This document shows, in pieces, positions 62,722 through 64,000 of a stretch of 64,000 nucleotides of DNA. Made by a program: the position numbers and the translations under genes. The number at the start of each line of letters is the position of its first letter. Position 1 is the first letter of the stretch. Location of the stretch: NCBI RefSeq assembly GCF_000379965.1, contig NZ_KB904327.1, positions 124,001-188,000 of the forward strand, written 5' to 3'. This DNA comes from Hoylesella nanceiensis DSM 19126 = JCM 15639 (GTDB lineage: Bacteria > Bacteroidota > Bacteroidia > Bacteroidales > Bacteroidaceae). The notes under the pieces were generated by a model, which worked only from the letters and a program-made list of their open reading frames with translations, was not told the origin of the DNA and searched no databases.

Positions 62722-64000
62722 ATGGAAAAGGAAAATAGAAACAAACTTATAAGGATAATCTCTGCTAGTGTACTCTTAGCAGGATCGGTATTGGTAGAAC
62801 GGACAATGAACCTGCTGATATGGCAACTATTGCTTGTCTATCTTGTGCCTTACTTGGTTGTGGGCTACGACGTGCTAACGGAAGCTGCCGAGGACATTGC
62901 ACATGGCAAGGGCATGGACGAAGACTTCCTCATGGCTATAGCTACATTAGGTGCCCTTTGCATCGGTTTTATGCCGGGGGCAGAACCACAGTTCACTGAA
63001 GCGGTGTTTGTGATGCTCTTCTTTCAAGTGGGCGAACTCTTTGAAAGTTTTGCCGAGGGTAGAAGTCGTAAGAGTATCTCTCAGCTGATGGACATCCGTC
63101 CCGACATCGCCCATGTAAAGCGTGGTGAAGAGCTGGTGGACGTGAATCCTGAAGAGGTGAAGGTGGGCGACATCGTTGTAATTCGACCAGGAGAGAAAGT
63201 ACCGATGGACGGTATCGTTATCGATGGTGCATCAAGTCTGAATACAGTTGCATTGACAGGCGAGAGCGTACCGCGTACCATTCGTCCTGCCGATGAAATC
63301 ATGTCAGGATGTATAAATCTCAATGGTGTGGTGACAGCAAAAGTAACCAAGGCATTTGGCGAGAGCACGGCGGCAAAGGTGCTCAACCTCGTGGAAAATG
63401 CCACAGAAAATAAGTCGAAGAACGAAAACTTCATCACCAAGTTTGCCAAAATATACACGCCCATAGTAGTTGTACTTGCCTTGTTGGTGGCAGTTATACC
63501 ACCGTTGCTCGTCAATGAGCAGTTGTGGAGCGTGTGGATCTATCGCGCTCTCACATTCCTTGTAGTGTCATGCCCTTGTGCTCTCGTTATCTCCGTGCCT
63601 CTCACTTTCTTTGGAGGCATCGGTGGAGCATCGCGAAAGGGTGTGCTCATTAAGGGCTCTAACTATATGGAGACATTGGCAAAGGTGCGCACGATTGCCT
63701 TTGACAAGACTGGCACCATGACACACGGTGTGTTTGACGTTACTGCTATTCATCCCGAAAATATTGCCCCCAATGAATTATTGCACTTAGCTGCTCATGC
63801 GGAACGATATTCCACGCACCCCATTGCCCTCAGCATTCGCAAGGCTTTTCCTGACAAAAACGACGGCTGCGATGTAAAGGACATAGTGGAGACGGCTGGA
63901 CAGGGCGTGATGGCTCGTATAAATGGCAAGTCGGTAAGTGTGGGTAATACGAATTTGATGAAGAGCGTGGGCGCAAAGTGGCAACCCTGTGAAAAAGTGG
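62722..64000 (+). CDS. Zinc/cadmium-type P1B ATPase, N-terminal part (cut by window end)
   Basis: The frame is open from the ATG at 62722 to the window end, with 426 residues visible. It starts directly with membrane helices, without an N-terminal metal-binding domain. Motifs in order are TGES at 179-182 (actuator), CPC at 284-286 in the metal-transporting helix and the phosphorylated DKTGT at 328-332, then AERYSTHPIA of the nucleotide domain. These fit the Zn/Cd/Pb-exporting ZntA/CadA group. It exports metal from the cytosol to the periplasm, where CzcCBA could take it on. It follows 45 bases after the 61-residue ORF. Confidence 0.93.
   Translation, partial: MEKENRNKLIRIISASVLLAGSVLVERTMNLLIWQLLLVYLVPYLVVGYDVLTEAAEDIAHGKGMDEDFLMAIATLGALCIGFMPGAEPQFTEAVFVMLFFQVGELFESFAEGRSRKSISQLMDIRPDIAHVKRGEELVDVNPEEVKVGDIVVIRPGEKVPMDGIVIDGASSLNTVALTGESVPRTIRPADEIMSGCINLNGVVTAKVTKAFGESTAAKVLNLVENATENKSKNENFITKFAKIYTPIVVVLALLVAVIPPLLVNEQLWSVWIYRALTFLVVSCPCALVISVPLTFFGGIGGASRKGVLIKGSNYMETLAKVRTIAFDKTGTMTHGVFDVTAIHPENIAPNELLHLAAHAERYSTHPIALSIRKAFPDKNDGCDVKDIVETAGQGVMARINGKSVSVGNTNLMKSVGAKWQPCEKV

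Noticed and set aside
1-64000. CRISPR array
   Set aside because: The only regularly spaced repeats have six-base units at 22-base steps and AT-rich spacers that resemble each other; no cas gene is present.
1-64000. tRNA or rRNA genes
   Set aside because: I looked for T-loop signatures and long conserved rRNA motifs in the intergenic regions and saw none; tRNAscan on the window would settle it.

Overview
The window looks like a Bacteroidales chromosome, most likely Prevotella or a close relative. The evidence is the AT-rich coding sequence, promoter -7 boxes of the Bacteroidetes form TAnnTTTG in front of many genes, an LpxC-FabZ fusion, a class III fructose-1,6-bisphosphatase, an S16 protein with a long tail, an orphan type IX secretion sorting domain, and IntDOT-like tyrosine recombinases. 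Genus assignment is inference; no rRNA or tRNA gene was recognised.

Positions 1-12110 hold the start of pgk (minus), queC-radA (minus), then a plus-strand run: an orphan binding-protein-like lipoprotein, a TPR protein, a GH3-family adenylating enzyme, two envelope proteins (Ig-like lipoprotein, DUF3108), galE and rpsP. Positions 12237-17056 (minus) carry a DNPH1-like nucleotide hydrolase, a clostripain-family lipoprotein and valS. Positions 17156-24759 (plus) carry mazG, a lipoprotein, rnz, an orphan sorting-domain protein, an L,D-transpeptidase, truA, an EamA transporter and serS. After divergent mltG, positions 26310-34026 carry an HAD phosphatase, a DUF421 protein, an FtsE-like ATPase, lysC, a glycosyltransferase pair and fbp.

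Positions 34787-51173 are a long minus-strand block: phoH, purC, menG, aroE, purM, prfA, pyrF, an HD hydrolase, lpxD, lpxC-fabZ, lpxA, miaA, a class A penicillin-binding protein and a Pif1-like helicase. This links lipid A, peptidoglycan, nucleotide and translation functions. A DUF5715 protein with a complete M15-peptidase-like residue set lies divergently at 51353.

From about 52400 to the right edge the window enters an acquired region: two different tyrosine recombinases, a tandemly duplicated unit of about 661 bp that encodes a small RhuM-like protein with a following hairpin and ACTAC-motif array, and then a visibly GC-richer heavy-metal resistance operon (DUF6660-like protein, CzcA, CzcC, a short CzcB, a 61-residue remnant-like ORF, and a zinc/cadmium P-type ATPase cut by the window end).

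The least explained signals are a dispersed family of intergenic repeats with GCTTTT (or AAAAGC) phased at exactly 22 bp, a probable small RNA gene at about 34236-34316 (minus), and the duplicated RhuM-like/hairpin module beside the recombinases.
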